Made by a program: the position numbers and the translations under genes
Shown: positions 1-8,104 of the stretch, piece by piece
Layout of the letters: each line of letters starts with the position of its first letter
How positions within the stretch are numbered: position 1 is the first letter of the stretch
Notes under the pieces: model-generated
Databases searched by the model: none
Told to the model about the DNA's origin: nothing
What the model saw: the letters and a program-made list of their open reading frames with translations, nothing else
Source of the DNA: Sulfuricurvum sp.
GTDB lineage: Bacteria > Campylobacterota > Campylobacteria > Campylobacterales > Sulfurimonadaceae
DNA length: 22,611 nucleotides
Reading direction: 5' to 3'
Assembly: GCA_014764075.1 (NCBI GenBank)
Contig: JACXUE010000005.1
Coordinates: 1-22,611, forward strand

Positions 1-6
1 TCTAAA

Positions 7-138
7 ATGAGTTTTAAAAAAGTGGTAAACGTTGCCCAAATTGTAAAAGTTTAGAAGTAAAAAAGAATGGATTTCAAAGAGAAATTCAGCGGTATAGATA
101 TGCCGATTGTAGATATAATTCAGCCTCTCGTTTTTTTC
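7..138 (+). pseudogene. Relic of an IS transposase N-terminal zinc ribbon
   Basis: From base 33 the reading frame gives CPNCKSLEVKKNGF followed by QREIQRYRYADCRYN. This is the pattern of the zinc ribbon at the start of IS1/InsA-like transposases (CPxC, KNGF, QRYxCxxC). The natural start would be ATG at 7 (MSFKKW...), but one extra T near base 26 puts that start out of frame with CPNC. The third zinc-binding Cys is replaced by Tyr (TAT at about 99). Similarity ends near 138, just before the proA promoter, so only the first 40 or so codons survive. It is a decayed remnant. The exact IS family cannot be fixed from this piece, and the left edge of the window may cut off flanking sequence. Confidence 0.6.
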
Positions 139-154
139 ATTACGCTGCATTTGT

Positions 155-180
155 TATAATATCCCTCATTGAAAGGGAGC
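155..180 (+). promoter_or_regulatory. proA promoter -10 box and ribosome binding site
   Basis: A perfect TATAAT lies at 155-160 and the purine-rich AAAGGGAG at 172-179 sits five bases before the proA ATG at 185. No convincing -35 box is visible, which is usual for this phylum. The promoter begins about 15 bases after the transposase relic ends. Confidence 0.65.
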
Positions 181-184
181 TATC

Positions 185-1417
185 ATGGAGCAATTTCTAG
201 AAAGAGCAAAATCGGCAAGTCGTACGTTGTCGACACTCAGCGGGAGTGAAAGAAACCGAATACTGCGTGAGATGGCCGAAGCGTTACGTGCCAATACGAT
301 GAATATTATCGAAGCAAACGCGCTTGATATGGCAAAAGCGGAAGCGGATAATCTGGCTTCTTCTCTCAAAGAGCGTCTGATGCTCGATGAGAAGCGGATC
401 GAAGCGATGGCGGTAGCGGTGGAAGAGATCGCCGCACTTAAAGATCCAGTAGGGCGAGTAATCGAGGGGTGGGTTACCGAAGCGGGACTCAAGATCGAAA
501 AAGTGAGTATCCCTATTGGGGTGGTGGGGATCATTTATGAGTCACGTCCGAACGTCACCTCTGATACGGCGGCATTGTGTTTCAAAAGCTCCAACGGATG
601 TGTCCTCAAGGGGGGTAAAGAGGCGGAACGCTCCAATGCCGTCATTGCCGATGTGTTACAGCGGGTATTGATCCGTAACAATCTTCCCAAAGAGTTGATC
701 GCCCTCTTGCCGGATGCGACGCGCGATGGGGTGGCAAAATTGATCAAAATGGATCGTTATGTCGATTTGATTGTACCGCGCGGAGGAGAGGCATTGATCC
801 GATTTGTGAGTCAGAACGCGAGTGTGCCCGTCGTGAAACACGACAAAGGGCTATGCCACACCTACATCGACAAAGATGCCGATTTGGAAAATGCGGTACG
901 TATTGCCCTCAACGCCAAAGTACAGCGTCCTGGTGTATGTAACGCTATGGAGACATTGCTGGTTGATGCTCCGATTGCCAAAATGATTTTACCGATCCTC
1001 AAAGAGGCGTTTGATCGTGAACATACCCTCCTCAAAGGGTGTGAACAAGCCCGCGAAGTGATCGATATTGATAAAGCCTCAGAAGAGGATTTTGATACGG
1101 AGTATCTTGCCAACATCCTTAACATCAAAGTGGTAGAGGGGGTAGAGGGGGCGATCAGCCATATCGTCCGTTATGGTTCGGGTCACTCTGAGGCGATTAT
1201 TACTGAGAATATCACAACGGCGGAACGTTTCTTGGACGCTATCGATGCGGCGGCGGTTTACGTCAATGCTTCGACCCGATTCACCGATGGCGGTGCCTTC
1301 GGGTTCGGTGCCGAAGTGGGGATCAGTACGAATAAACTCCACGCCAGAGGACCAATGGGGGTAGAGGGGCTTACTACCTACAAATACAAAATTTATGGCA
1401 AGGGTCAAATCCGTTGA
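185..1417 (+). CDS. proA: Gamma-glutamyl phosphate reductase (glutamate-5-semialdehyde dehydrogenase)
   Basis: ProA reduces gamma-glutamyl phosphate with NADPH to glutamate-5-semialdehyde, the second step of proline synthesis, in the cytoplasm. The 410-residue protein matches the family length of about 417. Visible landmarks are YESRPNVTSD (about 119-128), KGGKEAERSN (about 142-151), the dehydrogenase active-site segment QRPGVCNAMETLL with the catalytic Cys near residue 252, and the C-terminal GAFGFGAEVGISTNKLHARGP block. The ATG at 185 has a good ribosome binding site and its own TATAAT upstream. Its TGA overlaps the TTG start of the following ABC ATPase gene, so the two are probably co-translated. 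No proB lies in the window. Confidence 0.97.
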   Translation: MEQFLERAKSASRTLSTLSGSERNRILREMAEALRANTMNIIEANALDMAKAEADNLASSLKERLMLDEKRIEAMAVAVEEIAALKDPVGRVIEGWVTEAGLKIEKVSIPIGVVGIIYESRPNVTSDTAALCFKSSNGCVLKGGKEAERSNAVIADVLQRVLIRNNLPKELIALLPDATRDGVAKLIKMDRYVDLIVPRGGEALIRFVSQNASVPVVKHDKGLCHTYIDKDADLENAVRIALNAKVQRPGVCNAMETLLVDAPIAKMILPILKEAFDREHTLLKGCEQAREVIDIDKASEEDFDTEYLANILNIKVVEGVEGAISHIVRYGSGHSEAIITENITTAERFLDAIDAAAVYVNASTRFTDGGAFGFGAEVGISTNKLHARGPMGVEGLTTYKYKIYGKGQIR

Positions 1418-2001
1418 GTCTTGTATTAGATATACAAAATATCTCTTTTGGATATCAAAAAGATAGCTTATTGTTTAAAAATTTCTCACTAACGCTGAAT
1501 ATCGGTGAGATCAAAGCTATCACCGGTCCCAGCGGTGTCGGGAAATCGACCCTCTTTGAGCTCATTTTGGGGCATCGTAGAGTGCAATCAGGGGAGATTA
1601 TCTCAAGTCCCCTTTCACAGGTGTTTCAAGACCCGTATACTTCGTTTCACCCCACCTATACCATTCGAAATCAGATTGCTGACGTAGCATCAATGGAGGG
1701 GTATGGAGAACTCCTAACACAAATGGGATTAGAAGAGATCCATTTGGATTTTCTCCCCCATCAACTCTCTGGCGGGCAGTTACAGCGTTGTTCGATTTTG
1801 AGAGCATTGTTGATGAAACCTAAATTGCTTCTGCTCGATGAGCCAACGTCGGCACTCGACAATCTCAATCAGTTGGATATCATGAAATTGATTGTGAACC
1901 ATATCGAGGAGATGGGGGTGCTATTGATCACCCATGACGGTGATTTAGCAGCTTGGTGTGCGGATGAGATTATTACCCTAGCTCAACCAGTGACGGAATA
2001 G
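1414..2001 (+). CDS. Short ABC transporter ATP-binding protein (nickel/peptide-type)
   Basis: This 195-residue cytoplasmic ATPase has all the ABC motifs: Walker A GPSGVGKST (38-46), Q-loop region QVFQDPYTSFHP (69-80), signature LSGGQ (118-122), Walker B LLLLDEP (138-144) and switch His in LLITHD. The VFQDPYTSFHPTYTIRNQI stretch resembles the DppF/OppF/NikE subgroup that energises peptide or nickel import, but the protein lacks the usual C-terminal extension of about 60 residues. The start is TTG, interlocked with the proA stop as TTGA. No permease or binding protein gene is adjacent, so its transport partner and substrate are unknown. Its 3' end overlaps the convergent crcB by 24 bases. Confidence 0.85.
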   Translation: MSLVLDIQNISFGYQKDSLLFKNFSLTLNIGEIKAITGPSGVGKSTLFELILGHRRVQSGEIISSPLSQVFQDPYTSFHPTYTIRNQIADVASMEGYGELLTQMGLEEIHLDFLPHQLSGGQLQRCSILRALLMKPKLLLLDEPTSALDNLNQLDIMKLIVNHIEEMGVLLITHDGDLAAWCADEIITLAQPVTE

Positions 2002-2367
2002 ATAGTACCCAGAGCCAGCCATAAGCACCGAACCAAAAAGATTGAGTGCCATATTGGTAGCTGCCATTAGAATTTGACCTCCGCTGAGCAAAAAAACAGT
2101 CTCCATCGCAAAGGTAGAATAGGTGGTCAATGCCCCCAAAAATCCCGTCGTTAAAAACGATTTTATGTGGACGCTAAAGAGGGTGGTATAGCTAAAATAG
2201 GCAAAGAAGACGCCGATAATAAAACTCCCTATGAGATTGACCCCGAGTGTTCCAAACGGGAGAGTATGCGGAAAATGGTGATTGATTTGACCGTTAAGGT
2301 AGGCTCTGGTAACCGCCCCTAAAAAACCGCCACTACCGATAGCGAGGATGGTTTGCCAACTCATCAT
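1978..2367 (-). CDS. crcB: Fluoride ion channel CrcB/Fluc
   Basis: CrcB forms a dual-topology dimeric membrane channel that exports fluoride. The roughly 129-residue product has four hydrophobic helices and the family landmarks GGFLGAVTRAYLN near the N-terminus, GTLGVNLIGSFIIG, and TTGFLGALTTYSTFAMET, which carries the channel-lining Thr/Ser/Phe residues. Three consecutive ATG codons (2370, 2367, 2364) follow an AAAAGG sequence; 2367 gives the best spacing, but any of them is possible. The start lies inside the 3' end of the acyltransferase gene, indicating translational coupling. Only one crcB copy is present, and no fluoride riboswitch is visible before it. Confidence 0.9.
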   Translation of the reverse strand: MMSWQTILAIGSGGFLGAVTRAYLNGQINHHFPHTLPFGTLGVNLIGSFIIGVFFAYFSYTTLFSVHIKSFLTTGFLGALTTYSTFAMETVFLLSGGQILMAATNMALNLFGSVLMAGSGYYLFRHWLS

Positions 2368-3028
2368 CATAAACCTTTTGCATACGTGTATGAAGCTCAT
2401 TAAGCCATTCGGGATTGCTTTTGTCTGCAACGAATGAATCAAGGTAGATTGCCGTAACGGTTCCGGAATTAAAGATTTTTCGTTTGTTGCTGAAATGCCA
2501 TGCGGTGGCGATCAGTACGACCGGTTGGACTTTCAAACCGTATTTATCCGCCACCATTTTGGCTCCCACTTTGAACGGTTTCATTTTTCCGCTCTCGGTA
2601 CGAGTCCCTTCGGGAAAAATGGTGATTACACGTCCCTCATCGATACGCTCTTTGCAATCTTTGAGAAGTTTAATGAGTGCGGTTTTAGATTCGCGTTCCA
2701 GTGCGATATCATTAGGCAAGCGTAAAACGAGACTAAAAAAGGGGACTTTGAAGAGCTCTTTTTTGGCAACCCATGCAAGATCTTTATGGGTGATCGTCTC
2801 CATAATGCCGATATCGATATCACTTTGGTGATTGAGTAAAAACATTTGAGCTTCCGGATCAGGAATCCCTTTAACGCGTACGCGGATTCCCACAAGAAGT
2901 CGGATAAACCATGCGGATAATTTGACGGCATAAGGTTTGGGGAGAAGATAAAAAGTGGCAATCATCAGCGTCATTCCGCTGAAGATGATGATTACGGCAT
3001 AGAGCCATTTAATTCGAGCAAAGATCAC
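2333..3028 (-). CDS. plsC: 1-acyl-sn-glycerol-3-phosphate acyltransferase (PlsC family)
   Basis: PlsC-type enzymes acylate lysophosphatidic acid at sn-2 to make phosphatidic acid at the inner membrane. The product has an N-terminal hydrophobic helix (WLYAVIIIFSGMTLMIATF), motif I NHQSDID with the HX4D catalytic pair, a basic region around ALERESK, and motif III FPEGTRTESG. The chosen start is GTG at 3028 (VIFARIKW...), which overlaps the end of the upstream gene by 20 bases. An ATG at 3103 would add 25 residues unlike the family and deepen the overlap to 95 bases. It sits last but one in the purine-gene run. Another acyltransferase of the same fold (for example lysophospholipid-specific) cannot be excluded. 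Confidence 0.87.
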   Translation of the reverse strand: MIFARIKWLYAVIIIFSGMTLMIATFYLLPKPYAVKLSAWFIRLLVGIRVRVKGIPDPEAQMFLLNHQSDIDIGIMETITHKDLAWVAKKELFKVPFFSLVLRLPNDIALERESKTALIKLLKDCKERIDEGRVITIFPEGTRTESGKMKPFKVGAKMVADKYGLKVQPVVLIATAWHFSNKRKIFNSGTVTAIYLDSFVADKSNPEWLNELHTRMQKVYDDELANHPRYR

Positions 3029-4157
3029 GTTTGTTAACCCATCCCACTTTGTCGTCTCTGAGGTGAACTTTGATGAAATCTCCCACCTTTTTTTCAGCTT
3101 CAAGATGCTCCTCTTGGAGGGTCATCTCAAAAATGGTTCCGTTTTTGATCGGGAGAAGATAGACCGGTGCATCTTTTTTGATACAAATATCTTGATTCGG
3201 TAAAAGGGCAAAGATGATATAAAACATCGGAAGTGCCGAAGCATAGAGATACCATTTTTGGCGTCTCCAGTAAAAAAGTCCTGCAAGGATCAACACCACT
3301 ACCACCGAAGCGGCTACTTTCAGCTCCGTATGACGCGCATCGGTTGGAGAGAGATCGCTTTGTGTTGATACGGTATCATCATCCACAACAATAGGGATGC
3401 TGAGTGCCTCATAACGTTGCTTTTGGAGATTAAAATAGGAAAAATTGAGAGTTTGCTCAGAATTGGGGATAATCACATAATAGGTCATTTGTGATTCGCC
3501 AACATTGGAGAGTTTGGATTCGAATCCTTGTTTGATGGCATTGGGGATTCTGAAATCGTTGATATTACAACGGTTTGCTTTGACGGTAAAAATGACGACG
3601 TTGCTTTCGTTGTTGTAGACGGTCGTTTTGTAATTAACAATGGTGAATTTTTCAGCCAATACGTTCGCGTACCTCGATGGAGGGCTGAGGGTAGAGGCAC
3701 TAATCGTAGAGCCGCTAAGAGTCTCGGAGACCGCACCCGTTGACATGAGGGTTGCCGTAATATCGGGAATTCGGATATTGGACGATTGAACTAAAAAATA
3801 GAAGGTATCGTACACACCGTCATCTTTGACTTTCCGTTTAGGGGTATCGCTGAAGATACGGATCCCCTGTTCATTTTGTAGGGTATACTCGATATTCCCC
3901 GAAGCGATATCGACCGGATTGAGCTTGACGGTCAGTGCGATAATTTCACCCACATAAGGGCGTGTAGGAAGGTCGATATATTCTAGTGTTAGACTGGGCA
4001 AAGAGGTTGTCTCTGAAAAAAGAGAACTTATATCGTTGTTTGAAGGTTCAGTAGGTACTTCTTCTTCGAGCGGTGCCGCTGCCGGATCGGTCAATACAGA
4101 AGGTTCTGCAAAAAGAAGTTGAATGAAGATGAAAAAAAAGAGCGCTAAAACTTTCAA
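3009..4157 (-). CDS. BatD-like membrane protein with C-terminal SH3 domain
   Basis: The 382-residue protein starts with a signal peptide (MKVLALFFFIFIQLLFA, cleavage near AEP). About 220 residues of beta-rich, Ig-like sequence follow, with the build of BatD/oxygen-tolerance proteins (LEYIDLPTRPYVGEIIALTVKL). Two membrane helices lie at about 278-296 (VAASVVVVLILAGLFYW) and 303-322. The last 60 residues resemble a bacterial SH3 domain (VYLLPIKNGTIFEM, GDFIKVHLRDDKVGWVNKRDL). The domain order suggests an envelope-anchored protein with a periplasmic front part; where the SH3 part lies is unclear. ATG at 4157 overlaps the purQ stop as ATGA. Its place between purQ and plsC says little about function. 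The BatD resemblance is by eye and moderate. Confidence 0.72.
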   Translation of the reverse strand: MKVLALFFFIFIQLLFAEPSVLTDPAAAPLEEEVPTEPSNNDISSLFSETTSLPSLTLEYIDLPTRPYVGEIIALTVKLNPVDIASGNIEYTLQNEQGIRIFSDTPKRKVKDDGVYDTFYFLVQSSNIRIPDITATLMSTGAVSETLSGSTISASTLSPPSRYANVLAEKFTIVNYKTTVYNNESNVVIFTVKANRCNINDFRIPNAIKQGFESKLSNVGESQMTYYVIIPNSEQTLNFSYFNLQKQRYEALSIPIVVDDDTVSTQSDLSPTDARHTELKVAASVVVVLILAGLFYWRRQKWYLYASALPMFYIIFALLPNQDICIKKDAPVYLLPIKNGTIFEMTLQEEHLEAEKKVGDFIKVHLRDDKVGWVNKRDLCSN

Positions 4158-4828
4158 GCGTGTATAAACCCCTCTAGCATTGCTCGACCGTCATTGGAAC
4201 CGAGCAAGCTCTCCATTGCCCGTTCAGGGTGAGGCATAAGACCGAAGACATTTTTCGTTTTATTACAAATACCGGCGATACTGTCCACTGAGCCGTTCGG
4301 ATTATCGATATTCCCCTGGGCATCAGTGTATTTTAAGAGGACTTGATTGTTGGCATATAACGATTGAAGGCCATCTTTGTCAATATAAAAATTTCCGTCA
4401 TGGTGGGCGATCGGAATCTTAACCACTTGATCTACCGCGCAATGACGGAGAAAATCGTTGTCATTGTTGATCACTTTGAGGTGATGATGGCGAGAGATAA
4501 AATGGAGCCCTTCGTTTCGTTTCAACGCACCCGGCAGAAGACCCGTCTCGGTCAATACTTGAAATCCGTTGCAAATTCCAAGTACTTTCCCTCCGTTCTC
4601 CGCGAATATTTTGAGCGCTTTCATGATTGGAGACATTTTGGCAATAGCACCGCTACGAAGGTAATCTCCATAGCTGAAGCCTCCCGCGACGACGACTAAA
4701 TCGGTACCATTTGGGATCGACTCCTCTTTGTGCCAAAGGATTTGGGTTTCGCATCCGAGTGTCGCAAAAGCATATTGCGTATCGTACTCACAGTTGGTTC
4801 CCGGAAATTGGATGATGCCTACTTTCAT
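4154..4828 (-). CDS. purQ: Phosphoribosylformylglycinamidine synthase, glutaminase subunit
   Basis: PurQ releases ammonia from glutamine for the PurL-catalysed conversion of FGAR to FGAM, within a PurS-PurQ-PurL complex. The 224-residue protein matches the usual size. Class I glutamine amidotransferase motifs are visible: the oxyanion region VVAGGFSYGDYLRSGA, the nucleophile Cys in GKVLGICNGFQVLTE, and the His/Glu of the catalytic triad in GLMPHPERA. The start is the ATG at 4828 (MKVGIIQFPGTNCEYD), which overlaps the purS stop as ATGA; the upstream in-frame ATG at 4885 would add an unrelated arginine-rich tail. The partner purL is not in the window. Confidence 0.96.
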   Translation of the reverse strand: MKVGIIQFPGTNCEYDTQYAFATLGCETQILWHKEESIPNGTDLVVVAGGFSYGDYLRSGAIAKMSPIMKALKIFAENGGKVLGICNGFQVLTETGLLPGALKRNEGLHFISRHHHLKVINNDNDFLRHCAVDQVVKIPIAHHDGNFYIDKDGLQSLYANNQVLLKYTDAQGNIDNPNGSVDSIAGICNKTKNVFGLMPHPERAMESLLGSNDGRAMLEGFIHA

Positions 4829-5067
4829 GCTTGGATCTCGATCTCGTAATCTTCGATAACGGTGTTGGCAAGAAGCTCTTCGCACATGTGGGCAACTTTC
4901 TCTTTTGCCGCTACGGCATCGGATTCATCTATCTCAATAATGATCTGTTTGCCGACACGAACATCTTGAACGGTTTCAAAACCGTGATGGGTGAGAGCGT
5001 GTTGAACCGCTTTCCCCTGAGAGTCCAGTACCCCATTTTTCAAAAATACGTTAACGATCGCTTTCAT
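4825..5067 (-). CDS. purS: Phosphoribosylformylglycinamidine synthase, PurS subunit
   Basis: PurS is the small bridging subunit that joins PurQ to the short form of PurL. The 80-residue length is normal. The MKAIVNVFLKNGVLDSQGKAVQHAL start and the VRVGKQIIIEID segment are typical of the family. A good ribosome binding site (AAAGGAAAACA) precedes the ATG. The stop overlaps the purQ start by four bases, consistent with coupled synthesis of the two subunits. Confidence 0.95.
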   Translation of the reverse strand: MKAIVNVFLKNGVLDSQGKAVQHALTHHGFETVQDVRVGKQIIIEIDESDAVAAKEKVAHMCEELLANTVIEDYEIEIQA

Positions 5068-5084
5068 TGTTTTCCTTTGTAGAT

Positions 5085-5795
5085 TCAGTTCAAAATTCGG
5101 TTCAATACTTCTTCGTAAGCGACCTTGAGTCCGCCTAAACCTTGACGGAAACGGTCTTTATCCATTTTTTCACCCGTTTCTAGATCCCAAAAACGGCAGT
5201 TATCGGGACTGATTTCATCGGCTAGAATAATGTTTCCATCGGCATCACGACCGAATTCAAGTTTGAAATCGACAAGGTTAAGCCCTTTTTCGTGAAAATA
5301 TGGACGAAGAATCGAGTTCACTTCACGCGCCATGGCGCGGAGTTGATCGAGTTCTGCTTCGTTTTTGACCAGCTCGAGGATCAAGCAGTGCTGATCGTTG
5401 AGTTTCGGATCGCCCAGCGCGTCGTTTTTATAGTCGAATTCGACCAACGTAAACGGAAGCACTTTCCCATCAGGGATACCAAGGTTTTTGCTGAGGCTTC
5501 CCGTAGCGATGTTGCGGACGATCACTTCGATGAGGATGATGTCCACTTTTTTGCAAAGCATATGGTTGTCATCGAGCATTTCGACAAAGTGAGACTCGAC
5601 ACCGTTTTTTGCGAGCATTTTGAAAAGTTCGGTTGAAATTTTATTGTTCAATGCCCCTTTGCCGGCTTCTTTGTCTTTTTTGGCACCGTTGAATGCGGTC
5701 AGATCGTCTTTGAACTCGGCAATGACTAAATGAGGATCGTCGGTCGTAAAGAGGCGCTTAGCCTTCCCTTCGTAGATTAGATCGCGTTTTTCCAT
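5085..5795 (-). CDS. purC: SAICAR synthetase
   Basis: PurC ligates aspartate to CAIR using ATP, giving SAICAR in purine synthesis. The 236-residue protein has the family's full length and landmarks: LIYEGKAKRLF at the N-terminus (nucleotide site), FNGAKK, ILIEVIVRNIATGSLSK, LVDFKLEFGRDADGNIILADEISPDNCRFWD, and a C-terminal GLGGLKVAYEEVLNRI. The ATG at 5795 lies two bases after the protease stop, with AAAGGAAAG before it. Eighteen bases separate it from purS. Having purC with purS and purQ in one run suggests a single message. Confidence 0.97.
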   Translation of the reverse strand: MEKRDLIYEGKAKRLFTTDDPHLVIAEFKDDLTAFNGAKKDKEAGKGALNNKISTELFKMLAKNGVESHFVEMLDDNHMLCKKVDIILIEVIVRNIATGSLSKNLGIPDGKVLPFTLVEFDYKNDALGDPKLNDQHCLILELVKNEAELDQLRAMAREVNSILRPYFHEKGLNLVDFKLEFGRDADGNIILADEISPDNCRFWDLETGEKMDKDRFRQGLGGLKVAYEEVLNRILN

Positions 5796-5797
5796 TA

Positions 5798-7120
5798 TTA
5801 CTTTCCTTTGACTATGATTAAAGCTTTAATAATGTCGACACCCTCTTTGAGCTGTATATCTTTGTTTAGCTGATCGGTCGTGATGATGGTTTTATTGGTC
5901 GCGTTTGCTTCGGTAACGTCAAGCATACCGTCATCTTTGGCTAGGTCGTTCTCAAGGTGCTTTTTAAGATCGGCCTCTTTGATGTTGAACGATTTATTGT
6001 GATTTTTGATCTCACCGGCTACAACTTCGATATCCGGAGCTACGCCAACAGCTTGGATCGTACGTCCGCTTGGGAGGTAGTATCGGGCGACGGTAAGTTT
6101 GATCGCTTCGCTCTCCGTCACCGGCATCACCACTTGAACTGACCCTTTTCCGAACGTTTTCTCTCCGACGATGACTGCCCGCTTGAGATCTTGCAATGCA
6201 CCGCTTACGATCTCAGAAGCACTGGCTGAGCCTTCATTGACGAGGACGACGAGGGGAAGATGGGTAACGGTAGCGCTTTTGGTAGCGCTGTAGCTGACGT
6301 CATCGGCTTTTTTACGCCCTTTTTGAGATACGATGACCCCTTCGTCAACAAATAGATCGGTAAGCTCGACCGCTTGATCGAGTAGCCCGCCGGGATTGTT
6401 ACGGAGGTCTAGGATAATCCCTTTGGTGTTTTTGGCGTGTTTTTTGATCGACGATTTTACATCTGTCGCAACTTTTTTATCGAAACTGGTGACACGGATA
6501 TAGAGTATATTCCCTCCGATGGTGCGTGTATAGACCGATTCGACGGTAATGATATCGCGGATGATATGAAATTTCAGCGGTTCGGCAGAGCCTTTGCGAA
6601 CAATGGTGAGATCGATCGGAGTTTTCGGGGTTCCCCGCATGAGACTCACCGCATCGTCGATAGTCATGTTGAGAGTTGCTTTATCGTTAATTTTTAAAAT
6701 CACGTCTCCCGCTTTGATCCCCGCTTTGTCGGCAGGAGTCCCCTCGATAGGAGCGATAACAGTAAGGGCATTTTCGCGCATACCGACGGTAATCCCCAGT
6801 CCGCCGAACTCGCCGTCGGTTTGGCTTTTGAGATTATCGTAGCTTTTTTTGTCTAAGTAGGTGGAGTGAGCATCGAGATTGGAGAGGAGCCCTTGGAGTG
6901 ATTTATCGATCAATTGGTCGATGGTGAGTCCGTCGACGTTGTATTTTTCGACGATACCGAGCACTTTGGTAAATTTGGCTAGCGACTCGAGACGGGACGC
7001 TTCGACCGAGGTTTCGGCGGGTCCTGTAACGTTGTTTTTTGCAAACAGGGAGCTAGAGAGTGCAGCGCTTATCGCTGCGGCAGCAATGAAACCGACAACC
7101 ATCATTTTTCTATTTTTCAT
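5798..7120 (-). CDS. ctpA: Carboxyl-terminal processing protease (S41 family)
   Basis: This is an exported serine protease that cuts proteins near their C-termini in the periplasm. The 440-residue product has a signal peptide or anchor (about 1-27), an N-terminal helical part with NLDAHSTYLD, a PDZ domain (about 100-185, GGLGITVG ... GIKAGDVILKIND), and the S41 core. Catalytic residues are Ser near 300 in EGSASASEIVSGAL and Lys near 325 in KTFGKGSVQ. RNNPGGLLDQA is also typical. The start is ATG at 7120. It is followed after two bases by purC, an arrangement I associate with Campylobacterota genomes but could not check. Confidence 0.95.
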   Translation of the reverse strand: MKNRKMMVVGFIAAAAISAALSSSLFAKNNVTGPAETSVEASRLESLAKFTKVLGIVEKYNVDGLTIDQLIDKSLQGLLSNLDAHSTYLDKKSYDNLKSQTDGEFGGLGITVGMRENALTVIAPIEGTPADKAGIKAGDVILKINDKATLNMTIDDAVSLMRGTPKTPIDLTIVRKGSAEPLKFHIIRDIITVESVYTRTIGGNILYIRVTSFDKKVATDVKSSIKKHAKNTKGIILDLRNNPGGLLDQAVELTDLFVDEGVIVSQKGRKKADDVSYSATKSATVTHLPLVVLVNEGSASASEIVSGALQDLKRAVIVGEKTFGKGSVQVVMPVTESEAIKLTVARYYLPSGRTIQAVGVAPDIEVVAGEIKNHNKSFNIKEADLKKHLENDLAKDDGMLDVTEANATNKTIITTDQLNKDIQLKEGVDIIKALIIVKGK

Positions 7121-7195
7121 ACGTTTTCCGAGCCTCGTAACGAGTCGTTAATAAGATGGGCAATTATAATGAAATCTTCATTAATTAACAATGAT

Positions 7196-7399
7196 TTAGA
7201 TCACGTCAATAATGACATCCCCAACGGTGATTTTGTCATTTTTAACAATCTTTGCCCGTTTGCGGGTTTCGATTTCGCCGTTACGCAGAACATGGCAGTT
7301 TTCGATTAACATTTTGGCTTGTCCGCCGGTGTCGACTAGATCGAGAAGTTTGATAAGTTTATGGAGTTCGATATAGGGTTCGTTGAGGGTATAGGTCAT
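7196..7399 (-). CDS. Small S4-domain RNA-binding protein
   Basis: The 67-residue protein is almost entirely one S4 domain: IELHKLIKLLDLVDTGGQAKMLIENCHVLRNGEIETRKRAKI is the helix-turn core that binds structured RNA, followed by a short beta strand tail ending VGDVIIDVI. It belongs to the YbcJ/YaaA-like group of free-standing S4 proteins, probably acting on rRNA. I chose ATG at 7399 (MTYTLNEPYIEL) because the residues encoded upstream of it are not family-like. It follows the RRM gene on the same strand after a gap of 86 bases. Confidence 0.85.
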   Translation of the reverse strand: MTYTLNEPYIELHKLIKLLDLVDTGGQAKMLIENCHVLRNGEIETRKRAKIVKNDKITVGDVIIDVI

Positions 7400-7485
7400 T
7401 ACTTTTACTTTATGATAGTATGAGTTGAAAAATTTTGAGGGTCGAAAGTAGGACATGAAAGCCCAAAAGGACCTCATGCATGTGA

Positions 7486-7758
7486 TTACCAGCGGTCGCG
7501 TGGAGGACGCGGAGCACGTGGGCGAGCTTCGTTTACACGAAGAGTACGTCCTCCGAAATCGTTACCTTCTAGGGCAGTGATCGCTTTTTCAGCCTCATCT
7601 TTGTTCGCCATTTCAACGAAACCGAACCCGCGAAAACGACCAGTCTCTTTGTCGTTTACGAATTTAACTGAACTAACTTCACCGTATGTTCTGAAAAGAT
7701 CTTTGAGATCGTTTTCGTTTTTGCTGTAGGGAATATTCCCGACATAAATTTGTGTCAC
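7486..7758 (-). CDS. RRM-type RNA-binding protein
   Basis: The 90-residue protein is a single RNA recognition motif with RNP2 IYVGNI (4-9) and RNP1 RGFGFVEM (about 43-50), both carrying the aromatic residues that stack on RNA. A short arginine/proline tail follows (RPRAPRPPRDRW). Bacterial RRM proteins of this size are usually abundant single-stranded RNA binders of unclear role. The start codon is GTG at 7758, with GGAG six bases upstream. A TATAGT -10 lies at 7782-7787 on this strand. Confidence 0.92.
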   Translation of the reverse strand: MTQIYVGNIPYSKNENDLKDLFRTYGEVSSVKFVNDKETGRFRGFGFVEMANKDEAEKAITALEGNDFGGRTLRVNEARPRAPRPPRDRW

Positions 7759-8104
7759 ATTGTGCTCCGTGAGAAAATCGAACTATAACCTGCATAATCC
7801 TTGGCACATTGTAGCCATTCGAATCTTATGTCAATATTAAAAATAATTTTATTTTCATTATTAATCCAAAAGTAGTGCTTATTCTTTACGAAAATCCCAT
7901 TTTAAGGGAAAATAAAAAAGGGGATTTAACGCGTGTATTCATCATCTTTGGGTGTTTTGGTTTGGATGGAATCGTAAAAGTGATAATTTTGTGATTGTAT
8001 TATTTAGATTTATTATAGTTTAAAAACTGCTTCCCAAGCAATATTAGGAATTAATTAGTTAATTTTGGCTACAATCGCGTCATTTTTACGTAAAGAGTTT
8101 CGCA
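7759..8104. promoter_or_regulatory. Divergent AT-rich intergenic region between RRM and ABC-F genes
   Basis: This stretch of about 346 bases has no convincing gene. On the minus strand TATAGT (7782-7787) is a likely -10 for the RRM gene. On the plus strand TACAAT at 8070-8075 lies about 30 bases before the ABC-F start. Around 7890-7930 AATCCC can pair with GGGATT and an inner TCCC with GGGA, giving a weak hairpin; it is not followed by a clear U-run and I do not call a terminator or riboswitch. Confidence 0.45.

Noticed and set aside
7880..7935. Hairpins upstream of the ABC-F gene as an attenuator
   Set aside because: The stems are four to six bases with no U-run or convincing leader peptide (only a three-codon ATG-TAA frame), so support is too weak.
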